Source: Lacrimispora indolis DSM 755 (GTDB lineage: Bacteria; Bacillota; Clostridia; Lachnospirales; Lachnospiraceae). From it: 64,000 nt of DNA. A program made the position numbers and the translations under genes. The notes beneath the pieces are model-generated. The model did no database searches, was not told where the DNA came from, and saw nothing but the letters and a program-made list of their open reading frames with translations. Location of the stretch: positions 5,808,001 to 5,872,000 of the forward strand of contig NZ_AZUI01000001.1 in NCBI RefSeq assembly GCF_000526995.1, written 5' to 3'. Below, piece after piece: positions 1 to 8,359 of the stretch (positions are counted from its first letter, which is position 1; the number at the start of each line of letters is the position of its first letter).

Positions 1-998
1 TCCCATGTGCTGCCGTTAAAATCCTCAAACAGCTCCACAGGATCAACCGGAATTTCTTTTTCTCCCATTCCTATCTGGAGCACCATATCCGGTCCTATGG
101 TTCCGTTCTCCATATACAGCCAGTCATTGCGCCATATCACCCGCTGCAGCCCTGTTTCTCTTCCCAGTATGCACCGTCTGTCTTCGCCGGCCGGCCTGCT
201 GCATAAGTGTGCCAGATACCATTCTCCATCCGGCGTGCTTACAAGGCTGGCATGTCCTGCTTTCTGCAGTCCGCACTCCGGCAGATGGCGCGTCGTAAGA
301 AGCGGCGTATTGGGAGCAGTCTCATAAGGCCCTGAAATCGTCCGGCTCCTCGCTGCTGTGACTGCATGGTCAAAGCCTGTCATACCTTCTGCTGTGATCA
401 GATAATAGTACCCGTTTCTTTGGTACAGATGGGGGCCTTCTGCATATCCGATGTGAGAGCCTTTAAAAATCAGTTTCTGCTCTCCAACCAGCTTTTTCTT
501 ACTGCAATCGTATTCCTGAAGAACAATTCCACCGAATTTGGAATGATAAGAGCGGTAATCCATCTGCATGTTTAAAAAGTATTTTTTTCCGTTTTCGTCA
601 TGGAACAGCGACGGATCAAAGCCGCTGGAGTTTATATAAACCGGTTCGCTCCATGGTCCGCAGATGTCTTCAGCCGTAATCAGATAATTATGGGTATCCT
701 TAAAACTGCCCCGATAGGACTTCACATCGGTATACACCAGATAAAAGATCCCTTCACTGTAGGACAGACACGGGGCCCAGACCCCGCAGGAATTATCTTC
801 CCCCAGCATATTGATTTTTTCTGTTGAATCAAGGGGATATCCGATGAGGTCCCAGTTCACCAGATCGGTCGAATGATAAAGCCTTACTCCCGGAAACCAC
901 TCAAATGTAGAAGTGGCAATGTAATAATCCTGTCCAACCCGCAAAATAGAAGGGTCAGGATTAAATCCTCTTAAAATAGGATTATGAATTAAAGTCAT
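1..998 (-). CDS. GH43 beta-xylosidase/arabinofuranosidase-like, 3' part cut by window edge
   Basis: Translating the minus strand from the ATG at 998 gives 332 open codons running off the left edge, so only the N-terminal part is present. It begins MTLIHNPILRGFNPDPSILR, the typical start of family 43 glycosidases. The Asp of FNPDPS is the general base in this family, the Asp of GFDPSLF the pKa modulator and the Glu of AEGPHLY the general acid; all three are visible. Members release xylose or arabinose from xylo-oligosaccharides. No signal peptide is seen, so the enzyme is probably cytoplasmic. It lies 57 bp downstream of a LacI-type gene on the same strand and is probably controlled by it. Xylosidase versus arabinofuranosidase cannot be decided here. 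Confidence 0.88.
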   Translation of the reverse strand, partial: MTLIHNPILRGFNPDPSILRVGQDYYIATSTFEWFPGVRLYHSTDLVNWDLIGYPLDSTEKINMLGEDNSCGVWAPCLSYSEGIFYLVYTDVKSYRGSFKDTHNYLITAEDICGPWSEPVYINSSGFDPSLFHDENGKKYFLNMQMDYRSYHSKFGGIVLQEYDCSKKKLVGEQKLIFKGSHIGYAEGPHLYQRNGYYYLITAEGMTGFDHAVTAARSRTISGPYETAPNTPLLTTRHLPECGLQKAGHASLVSTPDGEWYLAHLCSRPAGEDRRCILGRETGLQRVIWRNDWLYMENGTIGPDMVLQIGMGEKEIPVDPVELFEDFNGSTW

Positions 999-1055
999 AG
1001 TCGTCTGTTCCTATCTTTTTTCTGTTTCGTCTTAAAACAGGCTTTCTCAGTTCTT

Positions 1056-2072
1056 TTACGGCATCCGGAACGTGCTTTCCCTTACAATCAATTTTGTTGG
1101 AATTCTTATTGTCTCCGTACTCCCTGTTTTCTTTTCCATTATTTCCACCAGCAGCCTTGCTGCCTGTGCTCCGATCTGCTCCCTGTCCTGGCGAATCGTC
1201 GTAATTCCCGGTGAAACATAGGAAGCTACCGGCAAATCGTCATTTCCGATCACAGATACATCTTCCGGAATCCGAAATCCCCTCTTCCTCAGGATCTCTA
1301 TGGCCCCACTGGCATACTCATCATACGTGGCATAAATGGCAGTAGGAAATTCATCCCAGCATTGCTGAAAAAGGATATTCACCGCTTCCAATCCGGCTTC
1401 TCTTGAATACTTGGATGCTTCCACGCAGTACTTGGGATTCCATTCCAGATTGTTTTCTCTTATGAACCGCCTGTATTCCTTAAACCTTTCGCTTCCGGAA
1501 ACCGTATCCTGAGGGCCAGCCAGAATCGCTATCTTTCTGTGCCCCAGCATATAAAGATGCTTTAAGCTCTGATTGGCGGCCATGGCATTATCAGAAATGA
1601 CAGACGGAACCCCCGGAAATATTCCCTCCACCGATACTTTTGGCAGGGGAGCATCCAGCAAATCCTTAAACTGCTCTAAGAAGCTGTTATTTAACGCCAG
1701 CAAGACTCCGTCTACATTCCGGTATTTGCAGTGTTCCAGAAAAGATATCTTTTTTTCTCCCAGGAAATTGTTGATAAAAACAATGTCATAGCCATAACCT
1801 CCTGCCACCATTTTAAATCCCTGAAGAATGCCGCTGTAATGGGGATGCATGATCCCCATTCCCTGTTCCTCTGCAAAAACGATCCCGATCAGCCAGGATT
1901 TCTGGGTCGCCAGTGTTCTTGCCGTATTATTTGGTACAAATCCCAGTTCCTTTATGGTTTGCTTTACAAGGGCACTGGTCTCTTTATTGACACCTTTGTA
2001 ATTGTTTATCACCTTGGAAACCGTAGAAACGGAAAAACCTGATTCTCTTGAAACATCGTATATTGTAGCCAT
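1056..2072 (-). CDS. LacI-family transcriptional repressor
   Basis: The 338-aa protein has the LacI layout. An N-terminal helix-turn-helix (TIYDVSRESGFSVSTVSKVIN) and hinge helix (NNTARTLATQKS) are followed by a periplasmic-binding-protein-like effector domain from about residue 60 to the end. The length is normal for the family. It sits directly upstream of the GH43 gene on the same strand and probably responds to a pentose or xylo-oligosaccharide. Palindromes in its own upstream region suggest autoregulation and control of the downstream glycosidase. The effector is unknown. Confidence 0.9.
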   Translation of the reverse strand: MATIYDVSRESGFSVSTVSKVINNYKGVNKETSALVKQTIKELGFVPNNTARTLATQKSWLIGIVFAEEQGMGIMHPHYSGILQGFKMVAGGYGYDIVFINNFLGEKKISFLEHCKYRNVDGVLLALNNSFLEQFKDLLDAPLPKVSVEGIFPGVPSVISDNAMAANQSLKHLYMLGHRKIAILAGPQDTVSGSERFKEYRRFIRENNLEWNPKYCVEASKYSREAGLEAVNILFQQCWDEFPTAIYATYDEYASGAIEILRKRGFRIPEDVSVIGNDDLPVASYVSPGITTIRQDREQIGAQAARLLVEIMEKKTGSTETIRIPTKLIVRESTFRMP

Positions 2073-2091
2073 ATTCCAATATCTCCTTCAT

Positions 2092-2105
2092 TTACAACGC
2101 TTTCT
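2092..2105. promoter_or_regulatory. Second, imperfect LacI-type operator
   Basis: On the minus strand this reads AGAAAGCGTTGTAA. It shares the AGAAAGCG half-site with the perfect palindrome about 120 bp away and lies about 20 bp upstream of the lacI-type start codon. Two such sites could support repression loops. It is an inference from similarity. Confidence 0.45.
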
Positions 2106-2211
2106 GTACGAAGTAAAATGCAGTGAAATATACGCCTTTATTTTGATACTATTGATTTATTTTTGATATATTTCAGTTCTTATCCTCCTGCTATTTCATG
2201 TATTTTGATTA

Positions 2212-2225
2212 AGAAAGCGCTTTCT
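2212..2225. promoter_or_regulatory. Perfect 14-bp palindromic LacI/CcpA-type operator with promoter
   Basis: AGAAAGCGCTTTCT is a perfect palindrome with the central CG typical of LacI/CcpA-family operators. On the minus strand a TTGACG hexamer (2248-2253) lies upstream and AT-rich -10-like sequence ends just before the palindrome, so a bound repressor would cover the start-site region. It could be the operator of the adjacent LacI protein or a CcpA cre site. Confidence 0.6.
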
Positions 2226-2783
2226 ATAATGTATAACTATTTTAATACGTCAAGTTCATTTTCTGCTATTGACAATACTTACAATAATTTATGTTTAAGA
2301 AACATGTTTCGAACAATTTCCTTCTTTTTTCCAACAAGCTTTTATCATTCATAAACACCATAGGCTGCCACATGTGTAAAACTGCCCATTCAGATAAACG
2401 GTGCAAAAATGACCTGATTGAATAATATTTCCAGTATCAGTCTGCTTAAACTTTCATCCGGAAATCTGGCGTTCATCAAGGTTCCGATTCCAATTGTATT
2501 TCACTTTTAAGAGTATATATAACAGAATAATGGCAGATAATCCCGTCTCTTAACAATACAAGGATCATCTGCCGTTACATGTTTTTTCTTTATTATTTTG
2601 ATGCTGTTTCTTAAACAATCAGTGAAAATCCGAGGTGCAAACGAAAACCTGTTCCATGACAGAGTAAAAGGAAAGACAGCGGTTTCAATTTTCAAAACCA
2701 CCTTCTACTCCTTTAAGTGTAACCCTTCAGCAATTACAACAATGTTTTTCGTTCCCCTTGTTGATGAGGTTTTTATAAAAACA
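2226..2783. other. Intergenic region with one inverted repeat
   Basis: No convincing gene is seen in this gap between the lacI-type promoter and the DtxR gene. Small open frames lack ribosome binding sites. The one structured element is a 12-bp inverted repeat, GGCAGATAATCC at 2532-2543 against GGATCATCTGCC at 2562-2573 (one mismatch). On the plus strand it is followed some 10 bases later by a T-rich stretch. It may be a weak terminator for the DtxR operon or a remnant. Confidence 0.4.
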
Positions 2784-3167
2784 TTAACGATCTGACTTTG
2801 TTTTTTCTCCGTAAACCTCTTTGATTTTGCTGAATGTTTCCGGGCTTACTATATGTTCCAAACGGCAGGCATCTTTATGTGCGTTTTCTTCCCCAACGCC
2901 GAGAATATCCTTCAGAAAGTTTTCAATTACTACATGGCGTTCAAATATAGAAGCAGCATATTTAAGTCCGTCCTCAGTCAGAATGAGATTACGGTCACGA
3001 TCCATTGTGAGTAATCCCTCATTACTAAGTTTTTTCACAGCAACGCTGACACTCGGTTTTGATATGCCAAGGTCATTTGCAACGTCAATAGAACGGACAT
3101 TGCCAAGTTTCTGCCGCAATAGAAAAATGGCTTTTAAGTAGGTTTCGGCAGACTCACGGCTTTTCAT
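2784..3167 (-). CDS. DtxR/MntR-family metal-dependent transcriptional regulator
   Basis: The 127-aa protein begins with a winged helix-turn-helix (SAETYLKAIFLL, then VANDLGISKPSVSVAVKKLSNEGL). It continues into the metal-binding dimerisation segment with the RLEHIVSPET signature, where Glu and His are usual metal ligands. It lacks the C-terminal SH3-like domain, like the short MntR form. Such proteins repress or activate Mn or Fe genes on metal binding. Its ATG overlaps the TGA of the upstream gene by 4 bases (ATGA), indicating translational coupling in a three-gene operon with the MarR regulator. Confidence 0.87.
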   Translation of the reverse strand: MKSRESAETYLKAIFLLRQKLGNVRSIDVANDLGISKPSVSVAVKKLSNEGLLTMDRDRNLILTEDGLKYAASIFERHVVIENFLKDILGVGEENAHKDACRLEHIVSPETFSKIKEVYGEKTKSDR

Positions 3168-3493
3168 TGGCTCATATAAAATTGCATTTGATAGCTGCCC
3201 TGATAATTAACTACCTGCAATTTGCAGTTTACAGGGTCTACACCGTATACCCGACGCTTATCCATTGAATTGCCGCCATTGCAAACATGGTATATGTCCT
3301 GTATGTCCCGTCCGCTTAGTTTCCCGGCTTCAAGTACGAATGACTGTTTTTCTTCGTTTCTCCAATCACCCCATAACGCAATTTCCCAGATATAATTAAC
3401 CATAATGTCCGGTAAAATGGCCCTTATCCCGGTTGACACAGACCAATTATCCTTACTGCACATGGGCGGATTTTCACTTGTCGTCCTCGTCAT
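3164..3493 (-). CDS. Small DUF960-like protein
   Basis: A longer open frame extends to 3676, but the start is placed at the ATG at 3493 because AAAAGGAGGG lies just upstream. This gives 109 aa beginning MTRTTSENPP. The pattern of a basic start, IRAILPDIMVNYIWEIAL, an acidic/aromatic middle and a C-terminal beta-rich segment resembles DUF960-type proteins, whose function is unknown to me. It overlaps the end of the marR gene by 20 bp and the start of the dtxR gene by 4 bp, so the three are co-transcribed and coupled. A role in metal homeostasis is only suggested by context. Confidence 0.6.
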   Translation of the reverse strand: MTRTTSENPPMCSKDNWSVSTGIRAILPDIMVNYIWEIALWGDWRNEEKQSFVLEAGKLSGRDIQDIYHVCNGGNSMDKRRVYGVDPVNCKLQVVNYQGSYQMQFYMSQ

Positions 3494-4091
3494 GTCCAAT
3501 CCCTCCTTTTTTGAACATTGAATGTCTTGTTCCAGTCTGGCAGTGTCCATGTCCATGCCCACCAAATCCATAACCGGCGTGCTGCCAATGTTCATAACCG
3601 TGTCCGTAAGACGACATGAATTTCTCCATATACTTACGCCTCTCCTCGAAATCCTCGTCAGGAAATTGCTCCTCATACTGCCCGATGATTCGCCCCAGGT
3701 ATTTACTAAAATCAGTCAGTTCATCATCATTCAGACAGTCAAGGACTTTCAAAACGTCCGGCTCGCTCTCGTCCGTACTGCCGGCGGCATTCGCGCCTTT
3801 TTCGGTCAGCCGGATAGTCATAACCCGCTTATCGTCCTCTGACGGTTCGCGGGTTATATAGCCGTATTTTTCCAGCTTTGCAACCAGCTCTGCAACTGAT
3901 TGTTTGCTCATATTGAGCAAATAGGTCAATTCCTTTTGACTGATTACGGGTTTCAATTTGAGAATTGCCAGCACCCGGCCTTGCCCCCTGTGAGGGTTGT
4001 GCATTTTGCCAAAATGGTTAAACATTGCGCGGTGCATGAGCATTTGAAGCTGCTGCAGTTGTCCGTTGATCGTGCCTTTAATTTCATCCAC
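3474..4091 (-). CDS. MarR-family regulator with His/Gly-rich C-terminal tail
   Basis: The 205-aa protein has a MarR winged helix-turn-helix over about residues 30-110 (ISQKELTYLLNMSKQSVAELVAKLEKYGYI, wing DDKRVMTIRLTEKG). The family is usually about 140-160 aa. The extra C-terminal 45 residues are rich in His, Gly and Tyr (SSYGHGYEHWQHAGYGFGGHGHGH), the composition of a metal-binding tail. It is first in an operon with a DUF960-like gene and a DtxR regulator and is divergent from a TerC-like membrane protein. The palindromes between the two transcription units are probable binding sites. Metal sensing through the tail is inference. Confidence 0.85.
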   Translation of the reverse strand: MDEIKGTINGQLQQLQMLMHRAMFNHFGKMHNPHRGQGRVLAILKLKPVISQKELTYLLNMSKQSVAELVAKLEKYGYITREPSEDDKRVMTIRLTEKGANAAGSTDESEPDVLKVLDCLNDDELTDFSKYLGRIIGQYEEQFPDEDFEERRKYMEKFMSSYGHGYEHWQHAGYGFGGHGHGHCQTGTRHSMFKKGGIGHDEDDK

Positions 4092-4130
4092 TGTTAAGTC
4101 CTCCTGCTATCATTCCTATTATTTTCATAT

Positions 4131-4191
4131 GTCAAGTACCTGACTTTTTAATCAGTGTAACACCTGACCGTTTTAATGTCAAGTACCTGAC
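4131..4191. promoter_or_regulatory. Repeated operator boxes upstream of marR-type gene
   Basis: GTCAAGTACCTGAC occurs twice, at 4131-4144 and 4178-4191, 47 bp apart, with a degenerate related box (TCAGTGTAACACCTGA, 4152-4167) between them. The repeats lie 40-100 bp upstream of the marR-type start. They share the TCAGGTAC core with the palindrome at 4280-4305, so they are probably sites for the same regulator. Confidence 0.65.
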
Positions 4192-4279
4192 TTAATATTT
4201 TTAACTTTTCTGGAACCAATCAGAAGCCTTTCCCTGTACATCTGCTAAAAAATATTACAAAGTCAGGACATAAGAAAAG

Positions 4280-4305
4280 CATATTGTCAGGTACGTGACA
4301 ATATG
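4280..4305. promoter_or_regulatory. 26-bp palindromic operator upstream of the TerC-like gene
   Basis: Perfect 10-bp arms CATATTGTCA and TGACAATATG flank GGTACG. The left arm contains a -35-like TTGTCA for the plus strand, with TATACT about 20 bp downstream, so the site overlaps the probable promoter of the membrane protein gene at 4365. The core matches the boxes before the divergent marR-type gene. Confidence 0.65.
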
Positions 4306-4364
4306 TTTTTATACTACTGATAATAATTAGATACGGACATAAATACGGGAAAGGAAGGCACAAA

Positions 4365-5783
4365 TTGAACTTTATCATACAGGTTTTACTTATCAATCTG
4401 GTAATTTCATGTGAAAATGTCGGCGTATTCGCATTAGCTACCAATGGGCTGCTGCCGGGCATGGCAAAGAAAGTTCATCGAATTGGTGTTGGTTTATCAT
4501 TGGTGTTTAAGTTGACTTTCATTGCTATTGCAGGCGCTCTATTTGCTATACCATGGCTGCATATCCGTATTGTCGGAGGAGCATTATTGCTCTACATCAC
4601 GTTTAATATGCTGCTTCATAGCAAACAGAACTTTGATAGAAAGCTGCAATCAGAGAACAAAGAAAAGGACAGCTTTTTTGAAGCCGTAATTTCTATTTCA
4701 GTTGCTGTTATCAGTATGAGCTTAGATGACGCCATTGCCATATCCAGCATTATTTCCACAGATGGAACTATGTTAGACTCGAAAAAAATAGTTGTCGCTC
4801 TTGCCGGACTTATATTCGGGGCTTTTATTTTGCTTCTATTCAGCGATTCAATGTCGGAGTTGATAGAACAATTTCCAATTCTAAACGACCTATGTGCCGG
4901 ATATTTAACTTACATGGCAATCAGAATGATATTTGAAGATGATACGATTAAGCTCTTTTTTGAGCGCATCCACTTTACTTTCACCATACCGGGAGCAGTT
5001 TTGTGTGGGGTTTTAATGGCCTTTTACGGTCTGTTTGCCAATGGTATCCTTCCCGGCGGAGATACAAAAATGAGAAATACAAACCTGCCAATCTATTGCA
5101 TAATAGTTGTATACGCATTGGCTACCATTGGGGCAATTTCCTATCTTGATACGGCACCGCTTATCGAGGGGCATAAGCTCAATGTTCAATCCGTGTATGG
5201 ATTTATTCCAAATGGTTCAAATGCAGTATACACCATAGCTTCGTCAGCTGAACTGATTACCATTTGTGCGGCGGTATTGGCAGGGGCAACAGCCAAAAAT
5301 GGCGGTAAAGAATCCTATTTATCCATGCTTTTTTCAAATACAAAAGGATTGTTGACATATGTATTATTGGGACTTTTTGTAAATACTGTGGGTCTGTCCT
5401 TTATTTTCGGCTTTGGAAAAATAAGTCTGCCGGATTACTTCATAATGTTTGCAGCCCAAACATTATTGCTGCTTTCGTATACAGCAGCTTTTACCATGAT
5501 TTCTACATTTATGAAAGGAAAGTCCATGATAATTGTTTTAGGCTTACTATATATTTTAATGGAACCGATTGAAGCTGCCGTTTTTATTCACAGCGACCGC
5601 TTCCCTGCTGTTGCTTATTTTTTCCCAAGCTATCATTTGGCTGCCATTTCCGGACGCGTTGCAAGTCCCTATTCTATTCCAATGACTATGCTCATTTCTA
5701 TTTTGTACATTGCATTATTTACTTATATTGGTTACAGCCACTATCAGTCACGCTATGTAACTTCCAAGCCAATTCTAAAATAG
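4365..5783 (+). CDS. TerC/YjbE-like integral membrane protein with extra C-terminal membrane module
   Basis: This 472-aa polytopic protein starts at a TTG chosen because AAGGAAGG lies 7 bp upstream. Residues 1 to about 235 look like a TerC/YjbE-type transporter. Acidic residues lie in predicted helices at SCENVGVFALA (Glu17) and SMSLDDAIAIS (Asp121, Asp122), the positions where the family has its conserved acidic pairs. TerC proteins are linked to Mn or tellurite handling. Residues about 240-472 form a second hydrophobic module resembling ABC-2 type permeases (ELITICAAVLAGATAKNGGKE, then further helices), which ordinary TerC proteins of about 220-350 aa lack. It is divergent from the MarR/DtxR operon. 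Metal export is inferred from context. Confidence 0.7.
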   Translation: MNFIIQVLLINLVISCENVGVFALATNGLLPGMAKKVHRIGVGLSLVFKLTFIAIAGALFAIPWLHIRIVGGALLLYITFNMLLHSKQNFDRKLQSENKEKDSFFEAVISISVAVISMSLDDAIAISSIISTDGTMLDSKKIVVALAGLIFGAFILLLFSDSMSELIEQFPILNDLCAGYLTYMAIRMIFEDDTIKLFFERIHFTFTIPGAVLCGVLMAFYGLFANGILPGGDTKMRNTNLPIYCIIVVYALATIGAISYLDTAPLIEGHKLNVQSVYGFIPNGSNAVYTIASSAELITICAAVLAGATAKNGGKESYLSMLFSNTKGLLTYVLLGLFVNTVGLSFIFGFGKISLPDYFIMFAAQTLLLLSYTAAFTMISTFMKGKSMIIVLGLLYILMEPIEAAVFIHSDRFPAVAYFFPSYHLAAISGRVASPYSIPMTMLISILYIALFTYIGYSHYQSRYVTSKPILK

Positions 5784-5815
5784 CCGGCAGGATGGCACCA
5801 AAATCGAAATACATA

Positions 5816-5850
5816 AAACAGGATACCACATCATGCCCGGTATCCTGTTT
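5816..5850. terminator. Terminator-like hairpin after the TerC-like gene
   Basis: AAACAGGATACC (5816-5827) and GGTATCCTGTTT (5839-5850) form a perfect 12-bp stem with an 11-base loop, 33 bp after the stop codon. The A and T tails of the stem would serve both directions. Confidence 0.8.
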
Positions 5851-5966
5851 ACGTTTTCGCTTTAAAATAATATTTTTTAGCATTTGCTTTAACTGTACCC
5901 TATGATATCATGAACTTGGCGGAAAGCATGTCTTTTTTGAAGCTAGAAGGAAAAGTATATTTGAGA

Positions 5967-6356
5967 TTACTCAGAAACATGCGGCCACTCCCTCAATGCC
6001 TTCGTTAACAATGGCAAAGCGATATAGAGCGCTTTGAGATTATTACTAAGCATCAAATGCTGCCAAGTGTCTTGCGTTAATTTTTCTTTTGCCTTTTCAG
6101 ATTTGCTAATCAGAGAAGTGATTGGTGCAAGAGCATTTTTCAAGTCTTCTTCGGTATAACAATCCACAGCATCACTCTCTGCCAGGCCCTTTGATATCAG
6201 TGATGAAGCTATATGAAGCGCTTTAAGCCTGTTCTTTTGTAACGTATGCTGAGAAGTACCCTGCGCAAATTTCTCTTTTGCTTTCTCAGTCCTGCTGATC
6301 ATTGAAGTTATTGCCTGGAGTGCTTCCTCCATATCTTTTTCTGTAAAGTCATCCAT
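5967..6356 (-). CDS. Small helical protein made of two tandem repeats, unknown function
   Basis: The open frame begins at a GTG at 6371, but that GTG overlaps the GGAGG motif that serves the ATG 15 bases later, so the start is set at 6356, giving 129 aa. The protein is two copies of a segment of about 55 residues. The first runs from FTEKDMEEALQAITSMISR to LKALHIASSLISKGL, and the second from YTEEDLKNALAPITSLISK to LKALYIALPLLTKAL. It is predicted to be helical and charged, without a signal peptide or membrane segment. I do not recognise a family. It stands alone between a terminator and the group II intron. Confidence 0.7.
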   Translation of the reverse strand: MDDFTEKDMEEALQAITSMISRTEKAKEKFAQGTSQHTLQKNRLKALHIASSLISKGLAESDAVDCYTEEDLKNALAPITSLISKSEKAKEKLTQDTWQHLMLSNNLKALYIALPLLTKALREWPHVSE

Positions 6357-6451
6357 AAACTTAACCTCCACGAATATAAATCATCGGCAATCCCAATTCC
6401 TGCTTTGAGCATGTGTGCAATCATTTATCCTTATTCTAACACCTAATCAAA

Positions 6452-8356
6452 ATCGAGTAGGAGGCTGACCATTAGTTAGTCAGCCGACCTCTCACAACAC
6501 CCAGCATACCGTTCGGTACTGGGCGTTTCCCTAGTTTACGCTATCACAGATTTGTAGTAAGAATTGAAAAACTGAAAGCCGTCCTTTTCTATCCTTTGAT
6601 TCGTCAGGGCTGCTTTTAGAATTGGGCTGCTGGCTGTACGCCAGTAGCCTTTCCTTGTATTTGCAAGGATTCCTGCATTGGTTTTGCTGATTCCAAGGCT
6701 CTCAAGGTTTCGATACCTCGTTTTCACTCTTTTCCAACACTTCCAGAATACCATTCGGATTCGTCTCCTCATCCATTCGTCCGTCTCTTTTAACAGATTT
6801 TCCATATCTGCCAGCTTGTAGTAGTTTATCCATCCCACTATGAATTGTTTCATTTTTCTTTTCCACTCTTCATAGCTTTGGATATTTCTCCTACTTGTGA
6901 GTTCCTTGACCTTTGCCTTCATCTTTTCTTTGCTCTTCCCATGTACTCTCATTCGAAAGCCCAAACGACTCTTATAGAAACCATACCCCAGAAATTTTAT
7001 TTTCCCTGCATATGATACAATCGTCTTTTCCCGGTTCACTTTTAAGAACAACTTCTTCTCTATATACGGTATGATATGGGTAAGTGTCTGCTTTGCACTT
7101 GCTTTACTTTTGCAAAATATCACCATATCGTCCGCATAGCGGACGAAACGGTGCCCTCTATTCCTTAGTTCCTGGTCCAGTTCATTTAGCATGATATTTC
7201 CACAAAGAGGACTAAGCGGTCCTCCCTGTGGTACACCGATTCCTGTTTCCTCGAACTTTTCACACCATACTGCTCCTGCCTTTAGATATTTATGGATCAG
7301 GGATATCACCCTTCCATCTTTGATATCCCTTGACAGGACTTGTATAAGTTTGCTCTGGTTCACAGTATCGAAAAACTTTTCCAGGTCCATATCTACCGTC
7401 CAAATATACCCTTCTTCCAGATATGTCTGGCACTTTAACAGGGCATCATGGGCACTCTTTCCCGGTCTGAATCCGTAACTCGTTTCCACAAATTTCTCTT
7501 CATATATGGGCGTTAATATCTGGGCAATTGCCTGTTGAATGACACGGTCTACTGCTGTTGGTATTCCCAGTTTTCTTTTCTTCCCGTTTTCTTTGGGTAT
7601 CTCTACCCTCCTTACCGGGGCTGGCTGATAGGTTCCTGCCAGTATGGATTTCCTTATTTTATCGCCATTGTCTTTTAGATACTGTAAAAGTTCATTTACT
7701 TCCATTCCATCGACTCCGCCTGCTCCCTTATTCCGTTTCACTCGTTGGTATGCACGGTTTAAGTTTTCATTACTGACGATTATTTCCAGCAATCCATCTA
7801 CTTTTCTGTCGGCGTTGGTGGCGTTGCTTTCAGTTATCCTCTTGTCAATAAGCGCTCCGCCATTCTCTTCGTGTTCCGCACTATCCCTCCGGCGGCAGCC
7901 ATTGCTACAGCAATGTTTTGTGCTTTCTCTTTTCTCGACTTCGGTAACATTCATTTACTCCCACCTCCTAAAGTTCCACCCTTCCCATACCCGTCGACTG
8001 GCATGGTACTATGGTTTCTGCTGACTTCTCACGATAAATCTTATTTCAACCGTCGTTCGTAAAAAAAAACTCTCCACGTCCGTGAGATCTCCCCGGGTAC
8101 TCGCATGCTCTTTCTCTCCATCTATCTGCCTTATTTACTGCAAATGGTTCCGTGTAGTTATTGGGCTTTGGCTTGTTTGGCAACCTTACCCCCATTTACA
8201 GCCTGATAAGATTTCTATTCGTCAGACCAGAGATTTGCCTCCACCTTCCTTCAGATTCGTTCTCACGGACGACACCCTTGGTCTTGGCTATATCCTTCCC
8301 ACTACCGGGCGGATTCGAGACTTGCACTCATTAGAACATGCGCCCGCCGGGCACAC
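6452..8356 (-). mobile_element. Group II intron (IIC-type insertion) with its reverse transcriptase
   Basis: On the minus strand the element begins GTGTGCCCGG (from 8356), matching the group II 5' consensus GUGYG. It ends CTCCTACTCGAT (to 6452), which fits the AY 3' end. Domain V is the hairpin around 6496-6528, with CGCCCAG and CTGGGTG arms. Domain VI is the hairpin around 6454-6490, with GGCTGAC and GTCAGCC arms and unpaired A residues for branching. About 400 nt upstream of the ORF hold domains I-III. The insertion point lies immediately behind a Rho-independent terminator, the hallmark of class IIC introns. Exact ends are inferred from consensus. Confidence 0.85.
6536..7954 (-). CDS. ltrA: Group II intron-encoded reverse transcriptase/maturase
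   Basis: The 472-aa protein contains the reverse transcriptase blocks in order: the IPKENGKKRKLGIPTAVDRV motif, YGFRPGKSAHDAL, the DMDLEKFFDTV metal-binding Asp, VPQGGPLSPLCGNIMLNELD, and the catalytic YADD (RFVRYADDMVIF). A maturase X domain with GWINYYKLADM follows. No C-terminal HNH endonuclease motif is seen, as in class C introns. The reading frame is intact, so the intron could be mobile. GGAGGTGGGAG precedes the ATG. Confidence 0.95.
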   Translation of the reverse strand: MNVTEVEKRESTKHCCSNGCRRRDSAEHEENGGALIDKRITESNATNADRKVDGLLEIIVSNENLNRAYQRVKRNKGAGGVDGMEVNELLQYLKDNGDKIRKSILAGTYQPAPVRRVEIPKENGKKRKLGIPTAVDRVIQQAIAQILTPIYEEKFVETSYGFRPGKSAHDALLKCQTYLEEGYIWTVDMDLEKFFDTVNQSKLIQVLSRDIKDGRVISLIHKYLKAGAVWCEKFEETGIGVPQGGPLSPLCGNIMLNELDQELRNRGHRFVRYADDMVIFCKSKASAKQTLTHIIPYIEKKLFLKVNREKTIVSYAGKIKFLGYGFYKSRLGFRMRVHGKSKEKMKAKVKELTSRRNIQSYEEWKRKMKQFIVGWINYYKLADMENLLKETDEWMRRRIRMVFWKCWKRVKTRYRNLESLGISKTNAGILANTRKGYWRTASSPILKAALTNQRIEKDGFQFFNSYYKSVIA

Positions 8357-8359
8357 CAA

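Noticed and set aside
2163..2795. Several 60-65-codon ORFs between the LacI and DtxR genes
   Set aside because: They overlap the operator or an inverted repeat, have no ribosome binding sites and look like AT-rich noise.
3494..3676. N-terminal extension of the DUF960-like frame to 170 aa
   Set aside because: It lies entirely inside the marR-type gene in another frame, and a strong AAAAGGAGGG sits before the internal ATG at 3493.
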